64,000 nt of DNA from Pithys albifrons albifrons (Eukaryota > Chordata > Aves > Passeriformes > Thamnophilidae): NCBI RefSeq assembly GCF_047495875.1, contig NC_092463.1, positions 4,773,557-4,837,556 on the forward strand, in the 5' to 3' direction. Shown piece after piece: positions 12,985-24,268 of the stretch. Position 1 is the stretch's first letter; every line of letters starts with the position of its first letter. Position numbers and translations under genes: made by a program. Below the pieces are notes generated by a model that was not told the DNA's origin, did not search any database, and saw only the letters and a list, made by a program, of their open reading frames with translations.

Positions 12985-13200
12985 CAAAGCATCCCAGTAA
13001 CACCTACCAGGCAGGTGACAGCTTCTCATCCACCACCACCCCGAGTCCTTCCCCTCAGAGCTTCTCTCAATCCATTCTCCCCCCAGGCTGTGTTTGTGCC
13101 TGGGATTGCCCTGACCCATGTGCAGAACCTTGCACTTGGTCTTGTTGAACTTCACTCTCCATATCACTGAAGAAGATGTTCAACAGCACTGGATTCCAAA
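12985..13200 (-). mobile_element. Old CR1 ORF2-internal fragment
   Basis: The minus-strand frame at 12955-13167 contains KFNKTKCKVLHMG, the CR1 ORF2 motif seen as FNKAKCRVLHFG in the long copy at 37 kb, followed by a degraded LGGEWIERS stretch. The adjoining GAAGATGTTCAACAGCACTGG also resembles CR1 further upstream. There is no 3' end here. This is an internal remnant of an old insertion with uncertain edges. Confidence 0.7.
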
Positions 13201-13794
13201 GTGACCCCTAATAAGCAGATCTGGTTTGTTTGAGGATGTTCATGTTGAAGCCATGCTACAGTCTCATACATTTTGTTCACTGAGGCACAAACTGAACTTT
13301 ACCCAGATTTGCTGGTATTCTGCAAATGCCAAGGAGTATTCACTGCCTGCTAAAACATCACCTAATGACTGCAAGAAATACCCACTAAATCTGAAGAAAT
13401 TTTAGTACCCTTGGGAGTTGCATGTTTTTTATACTGATCTCTGGTTCATGTTAACATGGGTTGCTATTTTCAGTAAATCAGCCCAGGAATTCACTCTTTA
13501 ATACTCATCCTGTTTTTGTAAGAGAGAAACAAACAATGATCTATTTTTAAGCTTCCCAAGCAGGCAAGTCCCAGAAATAAGATAAACAGCACCAGGTAAA
13601 CATCCACTCAAAGATGACAATCTCAAGATGTGCAGCGGTGCTACAGGGAGCTCCTTGACCCTCCAGGACCTGCTGCTGACCAGTTGCCAGCTCAGCTCTG
13701 CTGCTGCTCCCACACCATGAGAAACCTGTTCAGGACACTCAGATCACCAACAGACAGTCAGTTTTTGGCTACCAGAGGGCAGATCCTCTACCTC
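13201..13794. other. Unrecognised stretch beside an old CR1 remnant
   Basis: The left part (13200-13400) may be a further decayed CR1 ORF2 segment, since a GAAGCCATGCTAC block reads like CR1, but I cannot confirm it. The rest shows nothing recognisable. Confidence 0.35.
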
Positions 13795-13868
13795 AGAATG
13801 GTTTGGGTTGGCAGGGACCTTCAAAGATCATGAGCAGAGACATCTTCAAGCTACATCACAGGTTGGTG
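13795..13868 (-). mobile_element. CR1 LINE 3' tip
   Basis: AGAATGGTTTGGGTTGGCAGGGACC, then AAGATCATG and GCAGAGACATCTTC, match the last 70 or so bases of the GCTCCAAGCCCC group in reverse. It is a very short, deleted copy. Confidence 0.75.
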
Positions 13869-14470
13869 CCATAGTGTAATGGAAGTCCTACCTTGACCCT
13901 ACTTTGTCCAGCTCCTCCACCTCTGTCTCTGGGCTTAAGAATATGAACCAGAAAGCAAACCCAGAGTATCTGATGATTTCTCCACCCCAATATCAGCATC
14001 CTTTCCTTCCACAAGTACTCAGCTGACTTGGAAGTAGCAACATCTGCTGCTGCAGTGCTTTTGGAAAGCTTCTTATTTACTATGTGATTTTACAGACCTG
14101 ACAACAAGTGTGTCCCTGGGAAGCACAAGGATTAAATTTTCAATTAAAATAAACCTCAGATTCTCCTTAATCATGTGAATTTTGAAACATAAACCACCCA
14201 CTGGCAACAATCAGGAGATGCACAGTAATGTCTCCAGAGCTGGTAAAGCAAATTCTGAGACTTTTTACTATGCTGGAATATGCAAATAACATATAGCAAG
14301 AAATATTAAAACTTTAATGCAATTAAAGATGTAAGGAAAAAAAGCAAGAATTGTGGGCATAGAGAGCTGTTCTTCAATTTTCACAGAACTCATTCAGCAT
14401 TTCATGGAATCAGCAAATGTATCAATTTTGATGCATCTTCAAGATGTTGACATTTAAAGAAACAAGACAT
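13869..14470. other. Unique noncoding stretch
   Basis: 600 bases of AT-rich DNA between two CR1 tips. No repeat, open frame of interest or regulatory pattern was recognised. Confidence 0.5.
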
Positions 14471-14587
14471 GGATGGGGCTTTGAGCAACTTGGTCTAGTG
14501 GAAGGTGGCCCTGCCCATGGCAGGGGAGTGAAACAAAATGGTCTTTAAAGTCCCTCCCAACCCAAGACATTTTAGGTTTCTACGATC
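14471..14587 (+). mobile_element. CR1 LINE 3' tip
   Basis: GGATGGGGCTTTGAGCAACTTGG, then GTCTAGTGGAAGGTGGCCCTG and GGTCTTTAAAGTCCCTCCCAACCC, is the plus-oriented tail of the GCTCCAAGCCCC group, about 115 bases. The terminal repeat is decayed (TTTCTACGATCTG). Confidence 0.85.
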
Positions 14588-15514
14588 TGCTCACTGGAGA
14601 AGCAGTGCTGGCAAAATGACAAGGCCATGAGGACTGGAAAACTACCAGAGCCTGGGCATCAAAAGTTCCCATCAAAAGTCACCTGAATGTCAAACTTTCT
14701 CCAAGTTTGAAGAGTCTAGAAGTAAAGTTCCTCCTTCACCCTGGCCACTCTGAAACTCTTTGGCAGTAAAACACTGTACAAGTAGACCATCAACACTCAG
14801 TCTGCTCAATAACAAAGCATAAATCAGGTACCCATGTCAAATATCCAACACAGCCTTTCCAGACAGAATAATAAAATCAGGCACCCAGCACTTACATTGT
14901 TGCATGTTTATCCCAAGGAAAACAGCTCAGATGTAATTGCATGTCAGATAATTATTCGCCTTCCCAATGTTTTATTAACAAAGCTGCCAGGAGTGAAATA
15001 AGCTGTCTCCATTTTCTGGTTCTGCAGTTATGAAGTGCCTCTTCTTTACCACAGGAGAGCCTTTGAGTCGAGAAAACTTCCATTTTCTGCCTGTCATCCT
15101 GACTGCACAGCATGTCAGTGTGACAGTAAATCACTTCTCATATTTGCTACCTTTTGGGTAGCCAGCAGTTAATTAGGTGGCTTAGGGCTTTTTTCAATAC
15201 CATACATCAGAATTGCATAACAGGGCAGAGATCCAGGGCTGGCTGGTCCCAAAATTTATCCACCTGTGTGTTCCTGGCTAAGCAGGTTCTGGGGTAAAGG
15301 TGGGAACGTGCACCACCAGCCCTGCAATCCCTACCACCCCAGATGGCATCAGAAAGTCCCTTGGATGAAGAAATGTAACCAATTTTTAGGACAAATCACA
15401 GCATGAGATGCAGTTTATTGTCATGTTAGTGACAAGTGCCAGCCCCTCTGATTTTACAGGCTGGGTGCAGAATTCTCAGAGCTTTAGAAGTAAGATCTGA
15501 AGCTTCAGAAAAGA
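14588..15514. other. Unique noncoding stretch
   Basis: 930 bases between CR1 copies with no recognised repeat or gene. Short frames only (60 codons at most). Confidence 0.55.
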
Positions 15515-15831
15515 TGTGAAGGGAAGTTCTGGCCAGGTGGGGGTTGGTCTCTTCTCCCAGGCACTCAGCAATGGGACAAGGCACAGGCTCAAGCTCTGAC
15601 AGGGGAAATTTAAGCTGGAGATCAGAAAAAACTTCTTTGCAGAGAGAGGAATCAGGCACTGGAATGGCCTGCCCAGAGAGGGGGTGAATTCCCCATTACT
15701 GGAGGTTTTTAAACTGAGCTTGGCCGTGGCACTGAGTGCCATGATCTGGTAAAGGGACTGGAGTTGGCCCAAGGGTTGGACGTGATGATCTCGGAGGTCT
15801 TTTCCAACCCAATTGATTCTATGATTCTATG
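15515..15831 (+). mobile_element. CR1 LINE 3' fragment, young group
   Basis: It runs from GAAGGGAAGTTCTGGCCAGG to AACCCAATTGATTCTATGATTCTATG. It shares the young-group tail (ATCATGGCACTCAGTGCC region) but lacks the GGGGGCACGAT segment of its sisters, reading GGGACAAGGCACAGGCTC instead: a small internal deletion. 5'-truncated at the same general point as the copy at 4.7 kb. Confidence 0.95.
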
Positions 15832-15941
15832 AATAAGAACCAGAGCAATCAGAAATCTGAAAAAACCTCTGCATATCAGTGTGTGAGGATGGAAAGAAGC
15901 AGGGTCAAACAATTTCAAGAAAACAGAGAGGAGGTAGAAAG

Positions 15942-16000
15942 TCATAGAATAGTTTGGGTTGGAAGGGACCTTAAAGATCATTTTGTTCCAGTCATCCTCC
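15942..16000 (-). mobile_element. CR1 LINE 3' tip
   Basis: TCATAGAATAGTTTGGGTTGG then AAGGGACCTTAAAGATCATT is the last 50-60 bases of a GCTCCAAGCCCC-group copy in reverse. It lies 110 bases from the end of the preceding plus-oriented copy. Confidence 0.85.
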
Positions 16001-16209
16001 TGTGGATTCATAAGGCACATCCATGCGGACCAGGCCAGGACTGAGAGGCTTTGGTGGCATTAATGGGAAGTTCAGTGGGACAGGAGACCAACAAGAAGAA
16101 CAGTGAACTGCTAAATGGGATGATGTCAGGTAGAAAATTCCCACTGCCAGAAGGTTTTCAAACCAGGCTGTCTGGGATGGATGAGGTGGCGCCGACCACC
16201 TCAGAGCAC

Positions 16210-16413
16210 AAGGACAGAGTTTTCCAAAGGGTGGTCAGGCACTGGAACAGGCTGCACAGTGGTGTGGGAATCACCATTTCCAAAGGGATTTAAGGGCCAT
16301 GTAGATGTGTCACTTGGGGACATGAGTCAGTGGTGGGCTTGGCAGTGCTGGGGGATGGTTGGACACAATGATTTTAGAAGTGTTTTCCAACCTAAATCAT
16401 TCTGTGACTCTGA
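16210..16413 (+). mobile_element. CR1 LINE 3' fragment, TTGGCAGTGCTGGGG group
   Basis: CAAAGGGTGGTCAGGCACTGG, then CACTTGGGGACATG, GGGCTTGGCAGTGCTGGGGG and CCAACCTAAATCATTCTGTG, mark a plus-oriented tail of about 200 bases of the same group as the copy at 10.9 kb. Confidence 0.9.
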
Positions 16414-17736
16414 TTCACCCAACCCACATTAACTGAGCAACACTGAGCTAATAATAAAAAGGTGCTAATAATAAACACTAGGAATTTAATAATAGCTGAG
16501 CTGACAACAAAAACTAGGGTGAAGGAAACATACTGAGAGCCCAGAATGGGTGTCAGAAGTAGGATGCTCTGTGGAATTCCTAAATAATCATCCTGCCACT
16601 GCATCCATATCCTTGCACGTGGTGTTTTCCAACTTGTGTCCAACAGGCAGCACAAGAGCACCGTTAATGAGGCATGAAGTGTCAGAAAAGCTGTCAGCAA
16701 TACTGTTTAATAGTCATTTTTCTGTGGCTTCTTTGGAAGGAATTTAGATATCCAGGAGTCAAAATAGCTTGACACTCACCAGCATCAGGCACCATATTTT
16801 AGGATATTCCCGAGGCACAGGTGAAATCTTGGGAAAGGCTCCTTTGGCAGAGCATCAGGGCTTCCCAAGGAGGGAACATGAACCATCTGCTGTGTCCCAG
16901 TGTGCCCTCAGGAGCTGACACTGAACACAGTGTTGTAGCTTTTGAAAGAGAACAAGTTGACCAAGTCCTGACTCAATGGGTGGTTTGGGGCTAAGGCCTG
17001 ATTCTAAAATTAGCTTCCAGTAGCTCTGAGAGTTAACAATAAAATCTACCACCCCTTGGTTTCTGCTATTTTATTTTAAAGCATTTCTGTTTCCCATTTT
17101 AAGTGCTGACCTAATGCCAGGGTGACTTTGCTCCTGCAAAATTCCAGCTACATTTATTTACTGATGGGGAAATAACAGCCCAAAATCTCAGCTGCAAGAC
17201 ATGAGCTCTACTCCACTTCTACCAGGCCTTCTTTTAAACCATAGCAACTTCGTGAATTTTCTAGGATAAATTATCTCCAAATTCTTTGGAAGGACAGCAA
17301 AATCCTTGCACTATACAAAATGAAAAATTTTGGTACTAAGAAATTTCCAACCTATTGTGCACATTTCTTGTCTAATCTTCATATAATCCTCCCTAATACC
17401 TTTCAGTCTAAATCTCTGTTAGGTGCAACATCTTATTAACAAGACAATGAAGATAACACAAGAAAAGTCGCCTGAGCAGCATTAGGGGATTAAGAGAGGA
17501 TTAAACAGTCGTGACACAATGAAAAAGTCGAAGTTAAGGGTTCACCATAATTAGTCTGGTTCCTCAGCCCCTCCCTGGGTCAGTTAGTCAAGTCCCTGGA
17601 CTGTCCTCTTGGACTGTCCCTGGTGTGACAAGGGGTGGAAGGACCCAGCCATCACCTCTGGACTGGGGACAGTTTCCAGCATAAGATGAGGGACATGGAG
17701 TCTGTTCTTGACATATATGAAAAGCTGAGTGAGGAG
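16414..17736. other. Unique noncoding stretch
   Basis: 1.3 kb with no recognised repeat. The part at 17240-17560 is AT-rich, free of repeats and contains TAATTAGTC; it could be a conserved noncoding segment, but the sequence alone does not show it. Confidence 0.45.
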
Positions 17737-17980
17737 AGTAGATTTAGATTAGATATTGGGAGAAATTCTTGGCTGGGAGGGTGGGCAGGCCCTGGCACAG
17801 GTAGCCCAGAGAAGCTGTGGCTGCCCCATCCCTGGGAGTGTCCAAGGCCAGGTTGGATGGGGCTTGGAGCAGCCTGGGATAGTGGAAGGTCTCCCTGCCT
17901 ATGGCAGGGTGTTGGAACTGGATGGTCTTTAAGGTCCCTTCCAACAAATATAATTCAGACTATTCTGTCACTCTGTGATG
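17737..17980 (+). mobile_element. CR1 LINE 3' fragment, GCTCCAAGCCCC group
   Basis: GATTTAGATTAGATATTGGG, then CCATCCCTGGGAGTGTCC, GTTGGATGGGGCTTGGAGC, GGTCTTTAAGGTCCCTTCC and a decayed tail TTCTGTCACTCTGTGATG. About 245 bases, plus orientation. Confidence 0.9.
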
Positions 17981-19242
17981 TGCATCAGAAAATGAGCAGT
18001 AAAAGTGAAACAGGCTCTTCCTAGAGAGATCCCCTTCATGTTTATTTAGGATAATGATTTTAGTAATGTGGTTTTGTGGTTACCTGAAGCATCACTTTCC
18101 CAGAGAGGAACTGGCAGCCCCATGAACAGTGAACCTCATACACTGGCAGCTCATCCTCCCCACACATGTTCCCATCATGGGCTGGTGAAGCAAGTACACG
18201 ACCACAGTGACATGGCCTGGGCCCAGCCCCTCTCAAACCCCCCTCACCTGGTGGAAATGGGAGGTGTTTTTATGAGTATCCTCCTCAGGTCTTCACACCA
18301 CTGGTGATTCAAAATGAGAAGGTTTAAAGTGAAATTGCTCCCATCAGGGGCACCCCTGAGATCTCTGCTGCCTTCCAGCTCCCAGGGAAGTGATGTAGCT
18401 CTGCTTTCACTGGCTCCCCAAGCAAGGCTTTGGAGGAGCTGACATCTGGACCACTGCAGCCCAGCAGCCATCCTCAGACTTGACAGACCAGTGCACTCCA
18501 TCCTTTAGAAAAGCCACACAGAATCTGAAATAAATTCTTATTCAATACTTGAAATCGAGCCTATTTACTGCCACACAGCACAGTATTGATCTGGCACTGG
18601 TTTAACTTGTCAGAGGTAAATCAGAGCCCTCAGCAGGATTTTGTTAAGTTATTGAAGAGCCCACCTCCTCATTAGGGAACCTGCTGTGCTATCAGTACTC
18701 AGTTCCCAACCATTAATCTGGCACCCAGGTGTTCCTTTCTATCCCCTGCTGACTGTTGGCATCTCCAGGCTCAAGGTGACCCTCTGCTCACAATCCCAGT
18801 GTGCCAGCATGGATCACTGGTGGGCAGGAGTGGGCAGGTGTGGGCACAGCAGGTCAGGTACACATTCCCTGAGAGGCTCAGCAGGGAGAAGCACAGCCTT
18901 CCACAGCCTGTGGAACACCCAATCACAGGCTTATTTCTAACACCTCAACATTCATGTGAAGTACATGAGGAGCTGTTGCCCACCTCTCCAAAATCTTTCA
19001 GTGCCTGGAATCCATGTCAATGAAAAGATAGGGGGGTTTAAAGACATCCCCCCCCCCCCCCCCATCCGATGTCTCCCTGGCCTTGCTCTGCCCCAGCCAT
19101 GCAACAAATCAGGGCACAGCAGCTGATTTCCAACATTTCTGAGCAGGCACCACACCCTGCCCACTGCACCAGTGCACAAAAAAACCTCCTTGCAGTAAGT
19201 GATGTTCAGGGAACAGAGGGACCAAGATTAATTACAGAGTAA
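17981..19242. other. Unique noncoding stretch
   Basis: 1.26 kb holding the poly-C tract listed separately. A minus-strand donor-like CAG/GTGAGG occurs at 18242-18250 but no matching exon was convincing. No other feature was seen. Confidence 0.5.
19030..19063. repeat. Poly-C run facing a G run
   Basis: Six G residues (19031-19036) are followed 11 bases later by 16 consecutive C residues (19048-19063). The two can pair as a short hairpin, and the C run on its complement is a G16 run with G-quadruplex potential. Its length is likely variable and prone to sequencing error. Confidence 0.9.
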
Positions 19243-19279
19243 CAGAACTATAGAATCATCAAAGTTGGAAAAGACCATG
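19243..19279 (-). mobile_element. CR1 LINE 3' tip, reversed
   Basis: CAGAACTATAGAATCATC followed by AAAGTTGGAAAAGACCATG resembles the outermost 40 bases of a CR1 3' end in reverse. It directly abuts a plus-oriented CR1 tail. Confidence 0.6.
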
Positions 19280-19280
19280 T

Positions 19281-19370
19281 GGCCTTTGAGCAACTTGGTC
19301 TAGGGGAAAGTGTCCCTGTCTATGGGACACTTTTAGGTCCCTTCCAATCCAAACCATTCTGTGATTCTCT
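19281..19370 (+). mobile_element. CR1 LINE 3' tip
   Basis: CCTTTGAGCAACTTGGTC, then GGTCCCTTCCAATCCAAACC and ATTCTGTGATTCTCT. This is a plus-oriented 90-base tail of the GCTCCAAGCCCC group, back to back with the reversed tip at 19243-19279. Confidence 0.85.
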
Positions 19371-20380
19371 GAAAGAAACCACCTTCCTCAGCAGGAGATT
19401 AAAAAGGCTGCAAACTTGGGTGCTTTGTGGCAAGTTTCCCAAACCTCAGGCAGGGAATGAAAAGATCCAGATAGGAGCAAGGAAAGAACAAAAATCCCAC
19501 TTCCAGGTGGGGTGTTCTCCCTCAGGTGTGCTGGGTATTGGGGAAGGGATCACCCCTGAGATGCTGCAGTACCAGCACTGCTGGCATCTCCATGGGGGCA
19601 CTCCAGGGATAATGGGAATACAGCAGAGGCCCTGGCAGAGCACAGACTCTTCTGCTTCTTACAGGTATGTCTTGACAGCAAGAAAACTTTGCATTAGTTT
19701 CTCATGCACGTAAAATGCCTGTAGGCCTCTCTCTGCAAGAACTTAGTCCTAAAGGAGATTCCTGGGAGGGCTCAGTCAGATTGAGAACCTTTTTTATTCT
19801 CTCCACTGAAACTTCAAGAGTCTGAAGAAGAAAAAAAGGAAAAAAAAAAAAACAAAAAAACTCATGCTCACCCCCAAACCTCCCCAGCTTGCAGGCATGC
19901 CCTGCTGTCTCACCCAGACACTCAGAGCTGTATTTACTGGGCACAAAAACTGCTGCAAGGATGCAAATATCCAGGGAATTTACTCTGGGGAACTCCAAGT
20001 CACCCTGTGCTGCTCGAGCCCTGTTCCAAGTGGAGCTGCCTGACCTCTCCCACACCGTGCTCTTGTTTGAACAGCAGCTTTTCCCTTGGGGATCGTCCCA
20101 CAGCTGGTGTCCTGAACCAGTTGTACTCTGCAATATACCACCCAGGATGGCTTTCCCTGCTCCAAGGAACCCTATTCCAGGCATCTCCTGGGGTTTGTAA
20201 CAGAAGTGACTCAGTATTAACCCTCCTAATCACTTCAAAAGGAGGTTACAGAGGGTTTCTTTCCACTTGTTGTTTTATCTCTCCTTTCTCTTTTAGGCAT
20301 ATTCCCCTGTGCCGTGCCCTTTCCATTGTGGGATTCAGGGTGTTTAATACAACTCTCCAGAATGCCAAAAGCAATAAAAA
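19371..20380. other. Unique noncoding stretch with poly-A
   Basis: 1 kb without a recognised repeat family. An interrupted A tract lies at 19830-19860. No retrogene or SINE body is recognisable next to it. Confidence 0.5.
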
Positions 20381-20798
20381 GAAGGCTGAACAACCCCAGC
20401 TCTCACAGCCTTTACTCACTGGAGGAAAGCTCCATCTCTCTAATCATCTTGGTGGCCTCCTCTGGATTTGCTCCAACAGCTCCCTGTCCTTCCTGTTCTG
20501 GGGATCCCAGAGTGGGATTCCAGGTGGGTTCTCCCCACAGCAGAGTAGGGGAGTAGAATCCCCAGCCTCACCTGCTGCCCACTCTGCTGGGGATGCAGTT
20601 CAGGATGTCATTTGGGCTGTCAGCACACAGTGCCAGCTCATGTTCAGCCTCTCATCCACCAGCACCCCCAAGTCCTTCTCCACAGGGCTGCTCTCAATCT
20701 GTTCATCCCCCAGACTGGATTGATATTGGGCATTGCTCCAGCCCAAGTGCAGCACCTTACACTTGGTCTTGTTAATCTGTGTGAGATTGGTCCCTAAA
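20381..20798 (-). mobile_element. CR1 LINE ORF2 fragment, internal
   Basis: AAGGCTGAACAACCCCAGC, CTTGGTGGCCTCCTCTGG, then CCACCAGCACCCCCAAGTCC and CACCTTACACTTGGTCTTG follow the order of the ORF2 C-terminal coding region in reverse. The 3' tail is missing. About 420 bases of an old copy. Confidence 0.85.
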
Positions 20799-22389
20799 TG
20801 ACCTTGTGATGGTTTTGCTGGGGTAAGAGAGTAGCTGAAAACCAGGACGGGAATAAAAGGTTAAGCATGCACAGCCCAGCCTCTTGCCATCATGGTTTAT
20901 ATTTGCAAACTGATCTTGGAACTTAGTCCTCATTCCTTTCAGAGGACATTGAGTTCCTTTCAAAACATTGAGTTCCAGGCTTAGGAACTCCCAGTCCCCA
21001 CCAGACCAGATCCACCAAAGGATCCCAAAAGGATCCAAAGCTGGCAGAGGATGCAAGATAAAGCTTTCAGAAATCCCCTAAGTCAAATTCAGCTTTAACC
21101 TCCTCCTCCTGTAATCCCTGCCTGCCTAAAGTAGCTATGTAAACACCCTTGCTGAAGAGGGAAAGCTGTGTTGGGAGAGGGCATGGGAAACAGAGTGAAG
21201 CAGCTGCTCTTCCTCCAGCAGAGCTCTGAGCAGTGGAGGAGGATGCCAAGTCCTCCTCTTGGCATAGGAGCACACAGGAGGCTCTGGAGGGAGAAGTTGG
21301 AGGCTCTTGAACTAACAAAGAAAAGCTGGTTTGGATGCCCTGCATGCAAACCTCTTTCTGCTTGATGCTGTGTGTCTGTGTGGGTTTGGCAGAGCAGAGC
21401 CCTGGGTTACACAGCTGAGAATGCTGAACTCCAGCAGCCACATCCTCTGTGGCTTTTCATCATCCTCTACCTGTGCCTTCCTAACCAGGGGCACAATTTA
21501 ATTACAAAAGCTCTGCTAAGAAAAGCTGCCAAAAACACAGTCAAAAGCCCCAGACTATTTTTCATGGTGGCAAGTAAAGCAACTATTTCTCTTTGCAGTG
21601 TCAACAAGCATCTATCAAACCAGCCCTTCTTTTGTCATTCCTTCCCTTCCAGCTCGCAGGCAATCAACACTTGGGGTTTTTTTTAATAAAGCACAAAGCA
21701 AATTGAAAGACAAGAATCATGTCAGTGCTCTGGTAAGATATGGCCATTTCTCCCACTTGCAGAGCCCATGTTTTTCCAACTTATCCCAATGCAAGGTGAA
21801 CCCATAAGGAGACTCCAGGAGAACAAATCCATCACGAGCCACCGTGGCCTGGGTAAAGCAGTCCTGGGGTCCACTCCTTTATGGTCTTCCTACTGTGCTT
21901 ATAGAAATTCCTACACTAGAAAAGGCTCCTTGTTTCCCTGCCCCTTTCCCAATGCCTGCCTGGCTCAGCAGCCTTGGAAGGGTGCAGGTGAGGGCACAGC
22001 TCAGATCCAAACCAGGCTGCCAAGCAGCGGGCAGAGCTCCCAGCGCCATCCCAACCTGTCTCAGCCTTAACACGTGGCACCTGCTCTGGCCACAGGGGAG
22101 TCAGAGCATGGCACAGGCATGTGCTGGCTCCTTGTGTTCCCAGCCAGGCCAGGAGGGGTGGTTCAGATGGCATCAGTGAATGTGTCCTCCCCAGGAAGGA
22201 AAAATACAGACCTGCTGGTTTCCTCAGCATTAAAAGCTGTATTTTGGTTGTTTTGCAGCAGGGGACCAGCTCCTCCATACAGGGAGCAAACCATATGAAA
22301 ATCTGCACCTCAAAAGTATTTCCCTTTGCACTGGTGGAATTCTGTCTGGAAATTGTGGTTTCAACTAGTGCAATCACAGGGGTAATGCC
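20799..22389. other. Unique noncoding stretch
   Basis: 1.6 kb with no recognised repeat. Overlapping frames on both strands at 21070-21490 and 21840-22390 show no recognisable protein. A short imperfect duplication (ACATTGAGTTCC, twice, 21 bases apart) occurs at 20946-20978. Confidence 0.5.
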
Positions 22390-22509
22390 CATAGAATTAC
22401 AGAATGGTCTGGGTTGGAAGGGACCCCTTAAAGATCATCTGGTTCCAGCCATCCTGCCATGGACAGGGGTGCCATCCACTAAACCAGGTTGCTCCAAGCC
22501 CCATCCAGA
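22390..22509 (-). mobile_element. CR1 LINE 3' tip
   Basis: ATAGAATTACAGAATGGTC, then GGGTTGGAAGGGACC, CCATGGACAGGGGTGCCATCC and GTTGCTCCAAGCCCCATCC. The reversed last 120 bases of a GCTCCAAGCCCC-group copy. Confidence 0.9.
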
Positions 22510-24190
22510 GCACAAAGAGCAAGGACCACCCCAGGTGAGTGCATTTTCAGGAGCACAACCAAGCTGTCCGTCCTGATTTTTATCAGTCATGTGCTTGTCA
22601 AATATCAAAGACCAGGAAATCCCTTCGTGAGCATTTCTAGTTGTGCCCATCAGTGTGGCAACTCAGTGCCACACACTCAGCTGGGCAATCTGATTCCATC
22701 TGATGACACTCCTGTCATTTTTCAGGTGCCTAAATTCCAGAATTCATCTTCTTATAAAACAAAATTCTCCCTCAGTCTCTGGACTGAATCCCTTTTGTAT
22801 TCCCATAGACAGCAACACTTCCAATGACTGAAAGAGAATGGAGTTGGCAACCACATCAGGATAATTACAAAGCTCTGAGTTATCTCCAGCCACAAGCCAC
22901 CAGCAGTGGATCTGCAGACAATCCCCTTTCAGCAAAGTTGAGATCAGAGAAACAGTTCCAGCTTTTGACAAATGCCTACAACCACATTCCACAGAAGCCA
23001 AAGAGAAATGACAGATGATTCAAGAACTTGCAGTCTTTCACTGCAGGGATGTAAGTGAGTCTATGGCCACTCATTGAGAATCTCATATTACCCATTTTAT
23101 ATACAAGGAGCCTCCCTTCCCAAAATCCTTCTGCTGCTTGCTGAGGGACTGACCTGGAACAAGCTGCCAACCTCTCCATGACTGTCTCTCCACCAATAAC
23201 ACAGTGGTGCAGATCAGGCTCTTTCACCCAGGACCCAAATATAAAAGTGACCTGATTTTCAGGAGTCCTGAGCACCACAACTCCCCATTGAAATCAAGGA
23301 TAACAACAAGGTTCAGCACCTTGGAAAATGAGGACATGCACACTCCGAGGTGGCTGGGCACGGATTTAGAAGCGCACTGAAAATCTGGCCTGCTAATTTT
23401 ACTTTCCAACAAACTGCCTCTTATTTATAGCTCAGACAGTATGGAGTATAGCACGTAGTATCCACCCAGGAACTGGGGTGAAAGGCAAGAATGAGGACAA
23501 AAATGCAAGAGGTGTTTAAAGAGCTTCAAAGAAGAGAGGGGGGAGGGAAAGCAGCAATTTTGTTTGAGCAAAAATACACTCGGATATTTGAGAAGAAGCA
23601 CAGTGGAAAACACAGAGCAGGGAATGGATCAATGGTCAAGGGACGCTGAGGGTGCTCAGAGATACAAACCACCTGATAACTTGAGCAATGCTGTTCTCCA
23701 GAAGATGAGGGTGAGCCAGGCAAGGCAGAAATTGGGTATCTGCATAGTGCTAACAACTAGTGATAGCCCTGGACTTGCCCACCAGCTGATGTGAAGTCTC
23801 TAGGAAGCTCTGCTGATGAAGCCGACGCTTACAGAACTAGGGAAGGGCTTGGAGGAATCCCTGCATGGGTCTCACATCCCCAAATCCTCTGAAGTCTCAT
23901 TTCCAGGTCGTGGCCTGAGCAGCATCCCTCTCACAGCCCACAGCACAAACCCACACATGAGGAGGGAGGCAAACTTTGGGCTGCTGTGTCCAAACCTTTG
24001 CATCCCCAGGACCATCCTTCCCTTTGGAACACAAAGGTAGTGAAAATGTTTTACATTTCAAGGATTGCCTATTTATGACCTGGAATTCCAGCCAGGTGTA
24101 GTTTAGACTGAGCAGGCATGAATAAGTGAAGCCAGTGTAATTCCACACATCTAACTGACATCTCCACCATGGTACCAAATTCAGGAACAT
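22510..24190. other. Unique noncoding stretch
   Basis: 1.7 kb with nothing recognised. A donor-like CCAG/GTGAGT at 22534-22540 sits directly behind the CR1 tip and has no coherent upstream exon. Confidence 0.5.
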
Positions 24191-24268
24191 GGAATCACAG
24201 AATCCTAGAGCATAGGGCTGTTTAGGTTGGAAAAGACCTCCAAGATCATCGAGTCCAAGCATTAACCA
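24191..24268 (-). mobile_element. CR1 LINE 3' tip, distinct tail
   Basis: GGAATCACAGAATCCTAGAGC, then TTTAGGTTGGAAAAGACC and TCATCGAGTCCAAGCATTAACC. This tail differs from the other groups in the window by the ATTAACC block. Only about 78 bases remain. Confidence 0.8.

Noticed and set aside
19826..19860. A-rich tract as the tail of a processed retrogene or SINE
   Set aside because: The flanking DNA shows no recognisable gene body or SINE sequence on either side.
20007..20723. 238-codon plus-strand frame
   Set aside because: Its right half is antisense to a CR1 ORF2 fragment and its left half has no recognisable content.
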